From assembly GCA_008016945.1 (NCBI GenBank), contig SSGN01000206.1:1-31068 (forward strand): a DNA stretch of 31,068 nt. The letters run 5' to 3'. Positions 15,287 through 22,677 of this stretch are shown here, piece after piece. A program made the position numbers and the translations under genes. Under the pieces are notes generated by a model. The model made no database searches. It worked only from the letters and a program-made list of their open reading frames with translations, and was not told where the DNA came from. The stretch is from Flavobacteriales bacterium (GTDB taxonomy: Bacteria > Bacteroidota > Bacteroidia > Flavobacteriales > PHOS-HE28). Position 1 is the stretch's first letter; each line of letters begins with the position of its first letter.

Positions 15287-17257
15287 ATGGAGCGACCGGT
15301 GCGATATAAGGCTTATGAGAAGTGGCGCATCGCCACCCTGGTGGGCGTTCACCTGCTCTTCGTAGCGCACTTCGTGCACTGGAAGTTGAAGGGCCGCACG
15401 CTGGCGCCACTGGAGTTCAACGAGGTGTTGTACACCATCCACCAGGGCATCGTCACCGCGGGGTTCGTGCTCATGGCGGTGGTGATGGTGGCCACCTTGG
15501 TCTTCGGCCGCTTCTTCTGTTCGTGGGGTTGTCACATCCTGGCCCTTCAAGATGCCGCAGGCTGGCTCATGGACAAGCTGCGGATCAAGCGGCAGCCGAT
15601 CCGTTCACGCACATTGGTCTGGGCCCCCATCGCGGTGATGTTCTATCTCTTCATCTGGCCACAACTGCTTCAGCTCTGGCATGGTGCGGGGCCGCAGACC
15701 ATGGAGGTGGTGGCGGCGGGCGGTTCGCGCTGGTCATCGTTCACCACCGACGATATGTGGCGCAACCTGCCGCCACCCGGCGTGGCCGTGTTCACCTTCT
15801 TCGTGTGCGGCTTCGTCATCGTGTACCTCTTGGGCAGCCGTGGTTTCTGTTTCCAGGCCTGCCCCTATGGCGCCTTGTTCGGCCTCGCCGATCAGCTCGC
15901 TCCAGGTCGCATCGTGCTGGCGAAGGATTGCAGCCAGTGCGGCCTGTGCACCCAGGTCTGTTCGTCGGACATCCTTGTGCATCGGGAGCTCGCCATGCAT
16001 GGCATGGTCACCAACCCCCGCTGCCTGAAGGACCTGGACTGCGTGGCGGTCTGCCCGGAGAATGCCGTGCAGTATGGTTTCCGTAAACCACCGTTGTTCC
16101 GCAAGGGGCATCCGATGGGCGCGTACGGTGGTCGCTTCAGCAACTCCTGGCGCGAAGACCTGTTCCTGGCCGGTGCTTTCCTGGTGGCCATGCCCATCCT
16201 GCGAGGCTTGTACGATCGGGTGCCGTTCCTGTTGGCCGTGGCCTTGGCCCTGTGCAGTGCCTATCTCCTGCTGGTGGGCGGTCGACTGCTGTACCGGAAC
16301 GCCTACCAGGTGCGGGGCGTACTGCTGAAGATGGATGGTGGCCTGCGTCGTGCCGGCATCGGGGCCGCGGTGCTCGTGGTCCTGCTTGTTGGCTTCCTGG
16401 CACATTCCGCCGTGGTCCAGTATCACTCCAAGGCCGGTCGATCGCTGTTCCAGCGGATCACGGTGCAGCACGCCGGTGATATCGATGGCCAGTTGCTGGA
16501 CCGGGCCATTGGGCATTACCGGTCCGCGCTCGCCATTGGTTTCATGGCTCCGGCGGATCAGCGGCAGGAGTTGGCCGCACTATGTCTGCTCCGTGGCGAG
16601 ACCAACACGGCCGAGGCGCTGTTGCAAGGCATCCTGAAGGAGGATCCCACCCATGCGGAAGCCCGTTATCACCTGGCATCCACCATGGCGCGGCGCGGCG
16701 ATCTGAACGCGGCCACGCTCCAGTGGGAAGAGGCCTTGTCCGTGGGGCGGGAACGTTCCACGGGCCGGAGCCGGGAGCTGCTCGTGCGTAGCGCCCTCGA
16801 GCTGGGCGCCGCACATGGCACGCAGAAGGAACCGCAGCGCGAACGCGAGGCCTACCGGAAAGGCCTGGAGCGGGTGCCGGGCGAAGTACCACTGCTGGTT
16901 GCCCTTGGCAACGTGGAGAGCCGCATGGGGCTCGATGCCGAAGCGATCGCTCACCTCGAGGAGGCCGTCGCGGCCGGTGGTGCCACACCCATGCTCCACA
17001 ACAACCTCGGCGCGCTTTACCTCAGGGCCGGTGCGCATGGCAAGGCACTGGAACATTTCCGTGAACTCGCCCGGCTGCGTCCGGACGATGCGCAGGTGCA
17101 CTACACCACCGGGGTGCTGCTGGCCCGCGTTGGCGATAGGGAACGGGCCATGCAGCACCTCTCCCGTGCGGCACGGCTCGCACCCCACGACCCGCGGGCC
17201 TCCCAGGCGCTGGCCATGCTTCGCGGTGGTGAGGACCGACCGTTGCGCAGCCCTTGA
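15287..17257 (+). CDS. Polyferredoxin membrane protein (NosR/NapH/CcoG-like) fused to TPR repeats
   Basis: The 656-residue protein has about five to six membrane helices in residues 1-420 and iron-sulfur motifs: Cys78/Cys82 ('FCSWGCH'), Cys188/Cys192 ('FCFQACPYG'), a 4Fe-4S motif at Cys215-218-221-225, and a weaker second one at Cys246, Cys252 and Cys256 that lacks a clear fourth Cys. This resembles NapH/NosR and CcoG, which move electrons across the membrane; CcoG reduces copper(II). In the first motif His replaces the usual Pro. From about 435 to 650 it carries TPR repeats ('AEARYHLASTMARRGD', 'LHNNLGALYLRAGAHGKAL'), an unusual fusion for this family. It starts 21 bases after the lysyl-oxidase-fold gene and is followed by cytochrome genes. 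Confidence 0.82.
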   Translation: MERPVRYKAYEKWRIATLVGVHLLFVAHFVHWKLKGRTLAPLEFNEVLYTIHQGIVTAGFVLMAVVMVATLVFGRFFCSWGCHILALQDAAGWLMDKLRIKRQPIRSRTLVWAPIAVMFYLFIWPQLLQLWHGAGPQTMEVVAAGGSRWSSFTTDDMWRNLPPPGVAVFTFFVCGFVIVYLLGSRGFCFQACPYGALFGLADQLAPGRIVLAKDCSQCGLCTQVCSSDILVHRELAMHGMVTNPRCLKDLDCVAVCPENAVQYGFRKPPLFRKGHPMGAYGGRFSNSWREDLFLAGAFLVAMPILRGLYDRVPFLLAVALALCSAYLLLVGGRLLYRNAYQVRGVLLKMDGGLRRAGIGAAVLVVLLVGFLAHSAVVQYHSKAGRSLFQRITVQHAGDIDGQLLDRAIGHYRSALAIGFMAPADQRQELAALCLLRGETNTAEALLQGILKEDPTHAEARYHLASTMARRGDLNAATLQWEEALSVGRERSTGRSRELLVRSALELGAAHGTQKEPQREREAYRKGLERVPGEVPLLVALGNVESRMGLDAEAIAHLEEAVAAGGATPMLHNNLGALYLRAGAHGKALEHFRELARLRPDDAQVHYTTGVLLARVGDRERAMQHLSRAARLAPHDPRASQALAMLRGGEDRPLRSP

Positions 17258-17267
17258 ACACGATGCC

Positions 17268-17666
17268 ATGATTCACTTCATCCTACTCCCGATGCTGCTG
17301 TTCCCCTATTGGGCCGATGGACCGAGGCCACAGCCCCCCACCGAACCGTGGAAGGCCCCGCCCCAAGCGGATCAGTACAAGGATCCGTTGGTCGACGACC
17401 CCAAGGCGGTACAGCGAGGGGCGCAGGTGTTCTCCGCCGTGTGCTGGACCTGCCATGGCCCGAAGGGGCAGGGTGATGGTCCTGCGGCCACCGGCCTCAC
17501 GACAGCGCCTGCCAAGCTCTCCGCGGCAACGGTGCAGGCCCAGTCCAACGGAGCATTGTATTGGAAGATCACCCATGGCCGCGGCGACATGCCCACCTAC
17601 GAGGAAGTGCTCAGCCGGGAGGAACGCTGGGCCGTGGTGCATTACCTCAGGACCCTCGCGCAATGA
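17268..17666 (+). CDS. Monoheme c-type cytochrome
   Basis: The 132-residue protein has a hydrophobic N-terminus ('MIHFILLPMLLFPYW') that may act as a signal peptide or anchor. One heme c site, CWTCH (59-63), is followed by 'GPKGQGDGPAATGL', and the likely axial Met lies in 'HGRGDMPTYEEVL'. This is the usual order of small class I cytochromes. It lies 10 bases after the polyferredoxin gene and overlaps the next gene by ATGA, so it is a plausible electron partner of the polyferredoxin. Confidence 0.88.
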   Translation: MIHFILLPMLLFPYWADGPRPQPPTEPWKAPPQADQYKDPLVDDPKAVQRGAQVFSAVCWTCHGPKGQGDGPAATGLTTAPAKLSAATVQAQSNGALYWKITHGRGDMPTYEEVLSREERWAVVHYLRTLAQ

Positions 17667-18580
17667 ACACACGACCGTTCCGATACATCACCTCACTGCT
17701 GATCGCGGCGGCGGGTACGACCATGGCCCAGGCACAGGATGCGGCCACGTCGGAGCCCGTGTCACGCACCTTTGCCGGTACGCAGGTGATCAACGCACAG
17801 AGCATCGAAGTGGTGCCACGCAAACGCTCCTTCGGCTTCATGATCCAGCATCGCTTCGGTGAGTTCGGACCGGATCAACAGGCGTTGAAACAGTTCGCTG
17901 GCCTCGACCTACCGGCCAACATCCGCTTCGCTTTCCAATACGCACCCGTCACCGGCATGCACCTGGAACTGGGCCGCAGCAAGAACGGCAAGGTGTACGA
18001 CCTCGGGGCCAAGGCCAGGTTGTTGAGACAGACCGTGGAGAACGAGGTGCCCGTGTCCATCACCATCTGGACCAACGTGGGGTTGATGGCCGATGACCTT
18101 CCGGCCGTGGGCGATCGAGATTTCTTCGCCGATGGTACGACGCCGTTCGCCTACCACTTCAAGCATCGTCTTTCGTACAGCACCGAGGCCATCGTGGCCC
18201 GGCGCTTCAGCGAACGGATCTCGCTTCAGCTGGCCGCCGTGGCCGCATACCGCAACCTGGTGCCCGTGGGCGGCTCCAACCTTACACTGGCCGTGCCGAT
18301 CAGTGGTCGGGTGAAGGTGAGCACCAAGGGGTCCGTGCTGTTCGAGGTGGCGCCGATCGTGGAAGGCCGATCGCCGAAGGAGCATCGTGAGCCGCTGGCG
18401 ATCGCGTATGAAGTGGCCACCACCGGCCATGTGTTCCAGATCGTGCTGGCCAGCGGCCAGGAATTCATCGGACAGCGGCTGTACACCTCGGCAGCATCCC
18501 GCTACGACGAAGGCCACATGCACCTCGGCTTCAATATCGCCCGCACCCTGTTCGTCAAACCCCGGAAGGAAAGACCATGA
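17663..18580 (+). CDS. DUF5777-like outer membrane beta-barrel protein
   Basis: The 305-residue protein has a signal peptide ending 'TTMAQAQ' and then alternating hydrophobic strands without membrane helices, as in a small outer membrane barrel. Motifs such as 'RKRSFGFMIQHRFGEFG' and 'NIRFAFQYAPVTGMHLELGRS' fit the DUF5777 family, which in Bacteroidota often sits by cytochrome c and YceI genes. No function is known. It lies between two heme protein genes and overlaps both. Confidence 0.75.
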   Translation: MNTRPFRYITSLLIAAAGTTMAQAQDAATSEPVSRTFAGTQVINAQSIEVVPRKRSFGFMIQHRFGEFGPDQQALKQFAGLDLPANIRFAFQYAPVTGMHLELGRSKNGKVYDLGAKARLLRQTVENEVPVSITIWTNVGLMADDLPAVGDRDFFADGTTPFAYHFKHRLSYSTEAIVARRFSERISLQLAAVAAYRNLVPVGGSNLTLAVPISGRVKVSTKGSVLFEVAPIVEGRSPKEHREPLAIAYEVATTGHVFQIVLASGQEFIGQRLYTSAASRYDEGHMHLGFNIARTLFVKPRKERP

Positions 18581-19008
18581 GACCTCATCCCACGCATCGT
18601 TCCGCGCTCTTGTTGGTGGTGGCCGTACTGGTCGGTTGTGCGAAGGACGAAGGTCCGCTCCATGTGCCGCGCCCCGTGGATCCGACGATCCCCATGGACA
18701 CCGTATCGTTCAGTGCCGAGGTGGTCCCCATCTTCACCGCGCACTGCTGGCTCTGCCATCCACCCATGGCCAATGGGATGGATCTCTCCGCACAATACGC
18801 GTACGGCGAACTGGTGAACGTGCCCAGTGTGAACTGGGCCCCGGCACTGCGCGTGGTGCCCGGCGATCCCGAAGCATCCGTGTTGTGGAACAAGATCAAC
18901 TTCACCGAGACCTATGGCCTGGGCATGCCGCCCAATGGTACTCCGCTAAGCAGTGAGGAACTGCGGACCATCCGCGAATGGATCGAGCAGGGGGCGATGG
19001 ACAATTGA
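18577..19008 (+). CDS. Heme-binding (c-type cytochrome) lipoprotein
   Basis: The 143-residue protein has a lipoprotein signal (LVGC, Cys21) and a domain starting 'VSFSAEVVPIFTAHCWLCH' with one heme c motif (57-61). 'GLGMPPNGTPLSSEELRTIREWIEQGAMDN' (read in two parts) closes the domain and holds the likely axial Met. This is the short cytochrome domain common in Bacteroidota and Planctomycetes. It is the last gene of the operon that begins at 13205 and overlaps the barrel gene by ATGA. Confidence 0.85.
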   Translation: MRPHPTHRSALLLVVAVLVGCAKDEGPLHVPRPVDPTIPMDTVSFSAEVVPIFTAHCWLCHPPMANGMDLSAQYAYGELVNVPSVNWAPALRVVPGDPEASVLWNKINFTETYGLGMPPNGTPLSSEELRTIREWIEQGAMDN

Positions 19009-19054
19009 ACGGCGGCTGTGCGATGTCCGTACCCCCGCGTGTTCCTTGCCGTTG

Positions 19055-19068
19055 GTGATGTTCATCAC
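19055..19068. promoter_or_regulatory. Crp/Fnr-type palindrome upstream of osmC
   Basis: GTGATG-TT-CATCAC is a perfect 6-base inverted repeat. Written as GGTGA-TGTTCA-TCACT it matches the CRP consensus arms at 8 of 10 bases. Its centre (19061.5) lies 29.5 bases before GACCTTTA at 19091, a weak -7-like element, the same spacing as the sites at 6967 and 13110. Confidence 0.5.
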
Positions 19069-19116
19069 TCCCCGCTCCACCGATCGAACGGACCTTTACC
19101 TCCGAAATGCGATGCC

Positions 19117-19563
19117 ATGCAACATAAAGTGGAGGCTCAGTGGATGGGCCGGATGAAGTTCAATGCGTTGGTGAACGGACATACCTTGGTGATGGATGCG
19201 CCACCACACGTGGGCGGCGATGACGAAGGCCCGATCCCCAAGCCGTTCATGCTCACCGCCCTGGCCGGATGCACGGGCATGGACGTGATCGCCCTGTTGC
19301 GCAAGGAGGGCATCGCGCTGGGTTCGTTCGGTGTCGATGTCACGGGCGAGATCAGCAAGACCAAGCCCATCGTGTACACCAGCGCACATCTGCTCTACGA
19401 TGCGCAGGGCGATCCGGCTCATCGGGAGGCCACCTTGGCGGTGGTGCAGCGTTCGCAACACGAGCTCTGCGGGGTGAGCGCCATGATGAAGAAGGCCATG
19501 CCCGTGACCTGGACCGTGCGTTACAACGGCGAGGTGGTGTTCGACAACAGTACGCCGGCCTGA
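19117..19563 (+). CDS. OsmC family peroxiredoxin-like protein
   Basis: The 148-residue cytosolic protein has the two redox cysteines of OsmC/YhfA proteins: Cys52 in 'LAGCTGMDVIALLRKEG' and Cys118 in 'HELCGVSAMMKKAMP'. The family reduces organic hydroperoxides. ATG 19117 is chosen because 'MQHKVEAQWMGRMKF' is the usual N-terminus. It is probably a separate unit, 108 bases after the heme lipoprotein gene, with a Crp-type palindrome and a weak -7 element in that gap. Confidence 0.88.
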   Translation: MQHKVEAQWMGRMKFNALVNGHTLVMDAPPHVGGDDEGPIPKPFMLTALAGCTGMDVIALLRKEGIALGSFGVDVTGEISKTKPIVYTSAHLLYDAQGDPAHREATLAVVQRSQHELCGVSAMMKKAMPVTWTVRYNGEVVFDNSTPA

Positions 19564-19711
19564 CCGCGGAGCGCCTTGCCGTGAAGCGCATCGCTGTTCG
19601 GTGCGTGGGATGGGGCCGGGGGCGGCCATCAGGCGCCGTGGTCACGATGCGCCCCACCATCGCATGGATGTCCTGGTGCGCTGCGGACCAGGAGAGCCCG
19701 ACCTTCGCACC

Positions 19712-20710
19712 ATGGAATACCGAACGATCGGACCATCGGACCTGCGACTGCCGGTGATCACCTTCGGCGCCTGGGCCACCGGGGGCTGGATGTGGGGTGG
19801 CGCGGACCGCCGTGCCGCCGTGGCCGCCATCCGCGCCGCATACGATGCGGGGATCACCGCGATCGATACCGCACCCATCTATGGCCAGGGCCTCAGCGAG
19901 GAGGTCGTGGCCGAAGCGCTGGAAGGCATCCCGCGCGACCGGGTGCAGTTGCTCACCAAGTTCGGATTCCGTTGGGACTTGAAGCAGGGTGAGTTCGGCA
20001 TGCACACCCAGGATCGCTACGGACGGCCGTTGGAGGTGTACAAGTACGCCGGTCGGGAGAGCGTGATCCAGGAGTGCGAACAGAGCCTGCGGCGTCTGCG
20101 TACCGACCACATCGACCTGCTTCAGCACCACACGCCCGATGGCACCACCCCGATCAGCGAGACCATGGAGGCCATGGAGCGCTTGGTGCAACAGGGCAAG
20201 GTGCGGTACATCGGGGTGAGCAACTACACGGTGGAGCAGCTCAATGAGGCCCGCGACCACGCGCGGGTGGTGAGCGACCAGGTGCCGTACAGCATGCTCA
20301 AGCGTGCCGTGGAACAGGAGCTGATCCCGTACACCGCCCAACACGGGGTGGGCATCATCGCATACAGCCCGTTGGAGCGCGGGTTGCTCACCGGCAAGTA
20401 CCGACCTGGCCATGTCTTCGCCCCGGGCGATCACCGCACGGGCCACAAGCACTTCCGTTCGCAGAACATCCAGCGGGTGAACGCCATGCTCAATGCGTTG
20501 CGGCCCATCGCTGCGGACAAGGGGTGTACCCTGGGTCAGCTGGTGTTGCGCTGGACCTTGGACCGGCCGGGCATCACCGTATTGTTGGTGGGCGCACGCG
20601 ATGCCAGGCAGGCCACGGAGAACGCCAACGCCGTGCAGGTGATGCTGGCACCGGAAGAACGCCGGACCATCGACGCGGCGCTGGAAGGGCTCGTGCTGGA
20701 TCTCCACTGA
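19712..20710 (+). CDS. Aldo/keto reductase
   Basis: The 332-residue protein is a TIM-barrel NADPH-dependent oxidoreductase. The catalytic tetrad is Asp52 and Tyr57 ('AIDTAPIYGQG'), Lys83 ('LLTKFGF') and His140 ('DHIDLLQHHTPD'). 'VRYIGVSNY' and 'IIAYSPLERGLLTGKY' are typical of the family (AKR11/12-like). The substrate is unknown. ATG 19712 begins exactly at the conserved 'MEYRTIGPSDLRLP'. The 148 bases before it hold no recognised feature apart from a possible weak -7 element (GACCTTCG, 19700-19707). Confidence 0.9.
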   Translation: MEYRTIGPSDLRLPVITFGAWATGGWMWGGADRRAAVAAIRAAYDAGITAIDTAPIYGQGLSEEVVAEALEGIPRDRVQLLTKFGFRWDLKQGEFGMHTQDRYGRPLEVYKYAGRESVIQECEQSLRRLRTDHIDLLQHHTPDGTTPISETMEAMERLVQQGKVRYIGVSNYTVEQLNEARDHARVVSDQVPYSMLKRAVEQELIPYTAQHGVGIIAYSPLERGLLTGKYRPGHVFAPGDHRTGHKHFRSQNIQRVNAMLNALRPIAADKGCTLGQLVLRWTLDRPGITVLLVGARDARQATENANAVQVMLAPEERRTIDAALEGLVLDLH

Positions 20711-20732
20711 GGTGGGGAACGAGCTGGTGCCT

Positions 20733-20748
20733 TGGCGGGTATCCGCCA
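20733..20748. promoter_or_regulatory. 16-bp operator-like palindrome before mlaE
   Basis: TGGCGG-GTAT-CCGCCA has perfect 6-base arms around 4 bases. It ends 8 bases before a -7-like element (TACCTTGC, 20757-20764) and so sits inside the likely promoter, where a bound repressor would block transcription. The 6-4-6 layout is like the TetR operators at 25-71, but the sequence differs. The cognate regulator is not known. Confidence 0.45.
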
Positions 20749-20779
20749 TCCTCCGTTACCTTGCCCGCCATTGCGACCC

Positions 20780-21553
20780 ATGCCAGGCCTACCTCCCGCG
20801 ATCGCTACCTTCTTCGTCGAGGTTGGAAGCCTCGCCCACTTCACCGGGCGTTTCTTCCGCCATGCCTTCCATCGGCGATTCGCCTGGGATGAGTTCCTGC
20901 GCCAGTGCGTGGTACACGGTTACCGTTCGTTGGCGCTGGTGGGCATCACGGCGTTCATCATGGGCTTGGTGCTCACCGTGCAGAGCAGGCCCACGCTGGC
21001 GCGTTTCGGAGCGGAGAGCATGCTGCCCGCCATGGTGGCCATCAGTGCGGTGCGCGAGATCGTGCCGGTGGTGACGGCCTTGATCGGTGCGGGCAAGATC
21101 GGCAGCAGCATGGGAGCCGAATTGGGCAGCATGCGCGTGACCGAGCAGATCGATGCCATGGAGGTGAGCGGGACCAACCCCTTCCGCTACTTGGTGGTCA
21201 CGCGTGTCTGGAGCACCACGTTGATGTTGCCGATCCTGGTGGTGTTGGCCGATGTGATCGCCATCGTGGCCTGTTGGATGGGTGTGAACATGTACGGCAC
21301 GGTGAGCTGGCCGCTCTTCCAGCATCAGGTGGTCGATGCGCTGTCCTATTCCGATCTGATCCCAGCCTTCATCAAGACCTATCTCTTCGGCCTGGTGATC
21401 GGCCTGGTGGGCTGCCACGCCGGATGGCATGCGGAGAAGGGCACCACCGGCGTTGGGAACGCCGCCCATCGAGCAGTGGTGGTGGGCTCGTTGCTGGTTT
21501 TCATCTTGGACCTGGTCGCCGTACAGTTCACGGATCTCGTGGGGATCAATTGA
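20780..21553 (+). CDS. MlaE family ABC transporter permease
   Basis: The 257-residue inner membrane protein carries the MlaE hallmark 'VREIVPVVTALIGAGKIGSS' followed by 'GAELGSMRVTEQIDAMEVSG', with about five hydrophobic segments. MlaE with MlaF moves phospholipids between the membranes with an MCE-domain partner. ATG 20780 is taken; an in-frame ATG at 20732 would lie in the promoter region. The ATPase gene follows 107 bases downstream. No MCE (MlaD) gene is in the window. Confidence 0.88.
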   Translation: MPGLPPAIATFFVEVGSLAHFTGRFFRHAFHRRFAWDEFLRQCVVHGYRSLALVGITAFIMGLVLTVQSRPTLARFGAESMLPAMVAISAVREIVPVVTALIGAGKIGSSMGAELGSMRVTEQIDAMEVSGTNPFRYLVVTRVWSTTLMLPILVVLADVIAIVACWMGVNMYGTVSWPLFQHQVVDALSYSDLIPAFIKTYLFGLVIGLVGCHAGWHAEKGTTGVGNAAHRAVVVGSLLVFILDLVAVQFTDLVGIN

Positions 21554-21660
21554 GCGATGCGCACAGGCACCAGGAATACGATGGGGCAGGGGGGGACAGG
21601 GCTTCCGATCCCGGTGCGCCTTTCGCGCGACCGTGGGCGTACATCATCCATCCCGGGGGC

Positions 21661-22422
21661 ATGAAGGATCCCGCAACGAACATGGAGCGGGAGACCGTGA
21701 TACGGCTGCGGGGCCTGCACAAGGCCTTCGGCGCCAACGCGGTGCTGCGCGGCTTCGACCTGGATGTGCGCAGGGGAGAGAACGTGATGGTGCTGGGCCG
21801 GAGCGGCAGTGGCAAGAGCGTATTGATCAAGTGCGTGGTGCGGCTGTTGGAACCCGATGCCGGAAGCGTGGAGGTCCTGGGCGAGGATGTGCTGGCGCTG
21901 GACGATGCTGCGTTGGATCGGCTGCGGGTGCGGGTGGGCTTCCTCTTCCAGAGCAGTGCGCTGTACGATGGGATGACCGTTCAGGAGAACCTCGAGTTCC
22001 CGTTACGCCGCCACTGGATGGCCACCACACCCGAAGCATCCGAGGCGCGGGTGCAGGAAGCCTTGGATGCCGTGGGTCTCGCCCACACCCGCCACATGTA
22101 CCCCTCGGAGCTGAGCGGCGGCATGAAACGGCGCATCGGACTGGCGCGTACCCTGATCATGAAACCCGAGGTGGTCCTGTACGATGAGCCCACCACCGGC
22201 CTGGACCCCATCACCAGCTTGGAGATGGTGGAGCTGATCCTGAAGCTACAGCGCGACTACGGTACGTCGTCCATCATCATCTCCCACGATCTGAATGTGG
22301 CCGAACGGGCCGCGGACCGCATCGCCCTGCTTCACGAAGGCCGCAATTACGCTGAAGGGACCTACGAGGAGTTGCGAGCCTCTGCCGATCCGGTGATCCA
22401 GCGCTTCTTCGTGATGATGTGA
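21661..22422 (+). CDS. MlaF family ABC transporter ATPase
   Basis: The 253-residue ATPase has Walker A GRSGSGKS, Q-loop 'FLFQSSALYDGMTVQENLEF', signature LSGGMKRRIGLARTL, Walker B VVLYDEPTTGLDP and H-loop IIISHDL, all intact. 'SSALYDGMTVQENLEFPL' is diagnostic for MlaF-like ATPases. ATG 21682 is an alternative start closer to the domain. It partners the MlaE-like permease upstream. A strong hairpin with a T-run follows 207 bases after the stop. Confidence 0.9.
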   Translation: MKDPATNMERETVIRLRGLHKAFGANAVLRGFDLDVRRGENVMVLGRSGSGKSVLIKCVVRLLEPDAGSVEVLGEDVLALDDAALDRLRVRVGFLFQSSALYDGMTVQENLEFPLRRHWMATTPEASEARVQEALDAVGLAHTRHMYPSELSGGMKRRIGLARTLIMKPEVVLYDEPTTGLDPITSLEMVELILKLQRDYGTSSIIISHDLNVAERAADRIALLHEGRNYAEGTYEELRASADPVIQRFFVMM

Positions 22423-22629
22423 GGGCCGGGGGCTGGCACGGTGCCGGGCCATGGCCGATACACCGCTCCATCCGTCCGATGGCGACGCGGCCGGCTACAA
22501 GGGTGTTCGGTACGGTCCGTTCGCGACACCACACGGGTGCATGGGCGCTCGGGCATGCCGGGCCGTCCTGATCGGTCGGACCCCGATGGCAAACGCGGGC
22601 ATGTGCGGTTCGTGAAGGAGTAGGGGGAG

Positions 22630-22670
22630 GGCTGAAGGTTGAAGGCACTTCAGCCTTCAGCCTTCGTTTT
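22630..22670 (+). terminator. Terminator after mlaF
   Basis: GGCTGAAGGTTGAAG at 22630-22644 pairs with CTTCAGCCTTCAGCC at 22648-22662 through a 3-base loop with one G-T pair, followed by TTCGTTTT. The T-run is on the plus strand only, so it serves mlaF. The gap 22423-22629 before it has no gene or other clear feature. The convergent DUF4139 gene ends at 22678. Confidence 0.7.
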
Positions 22671-22677
22671 GCCCGCA

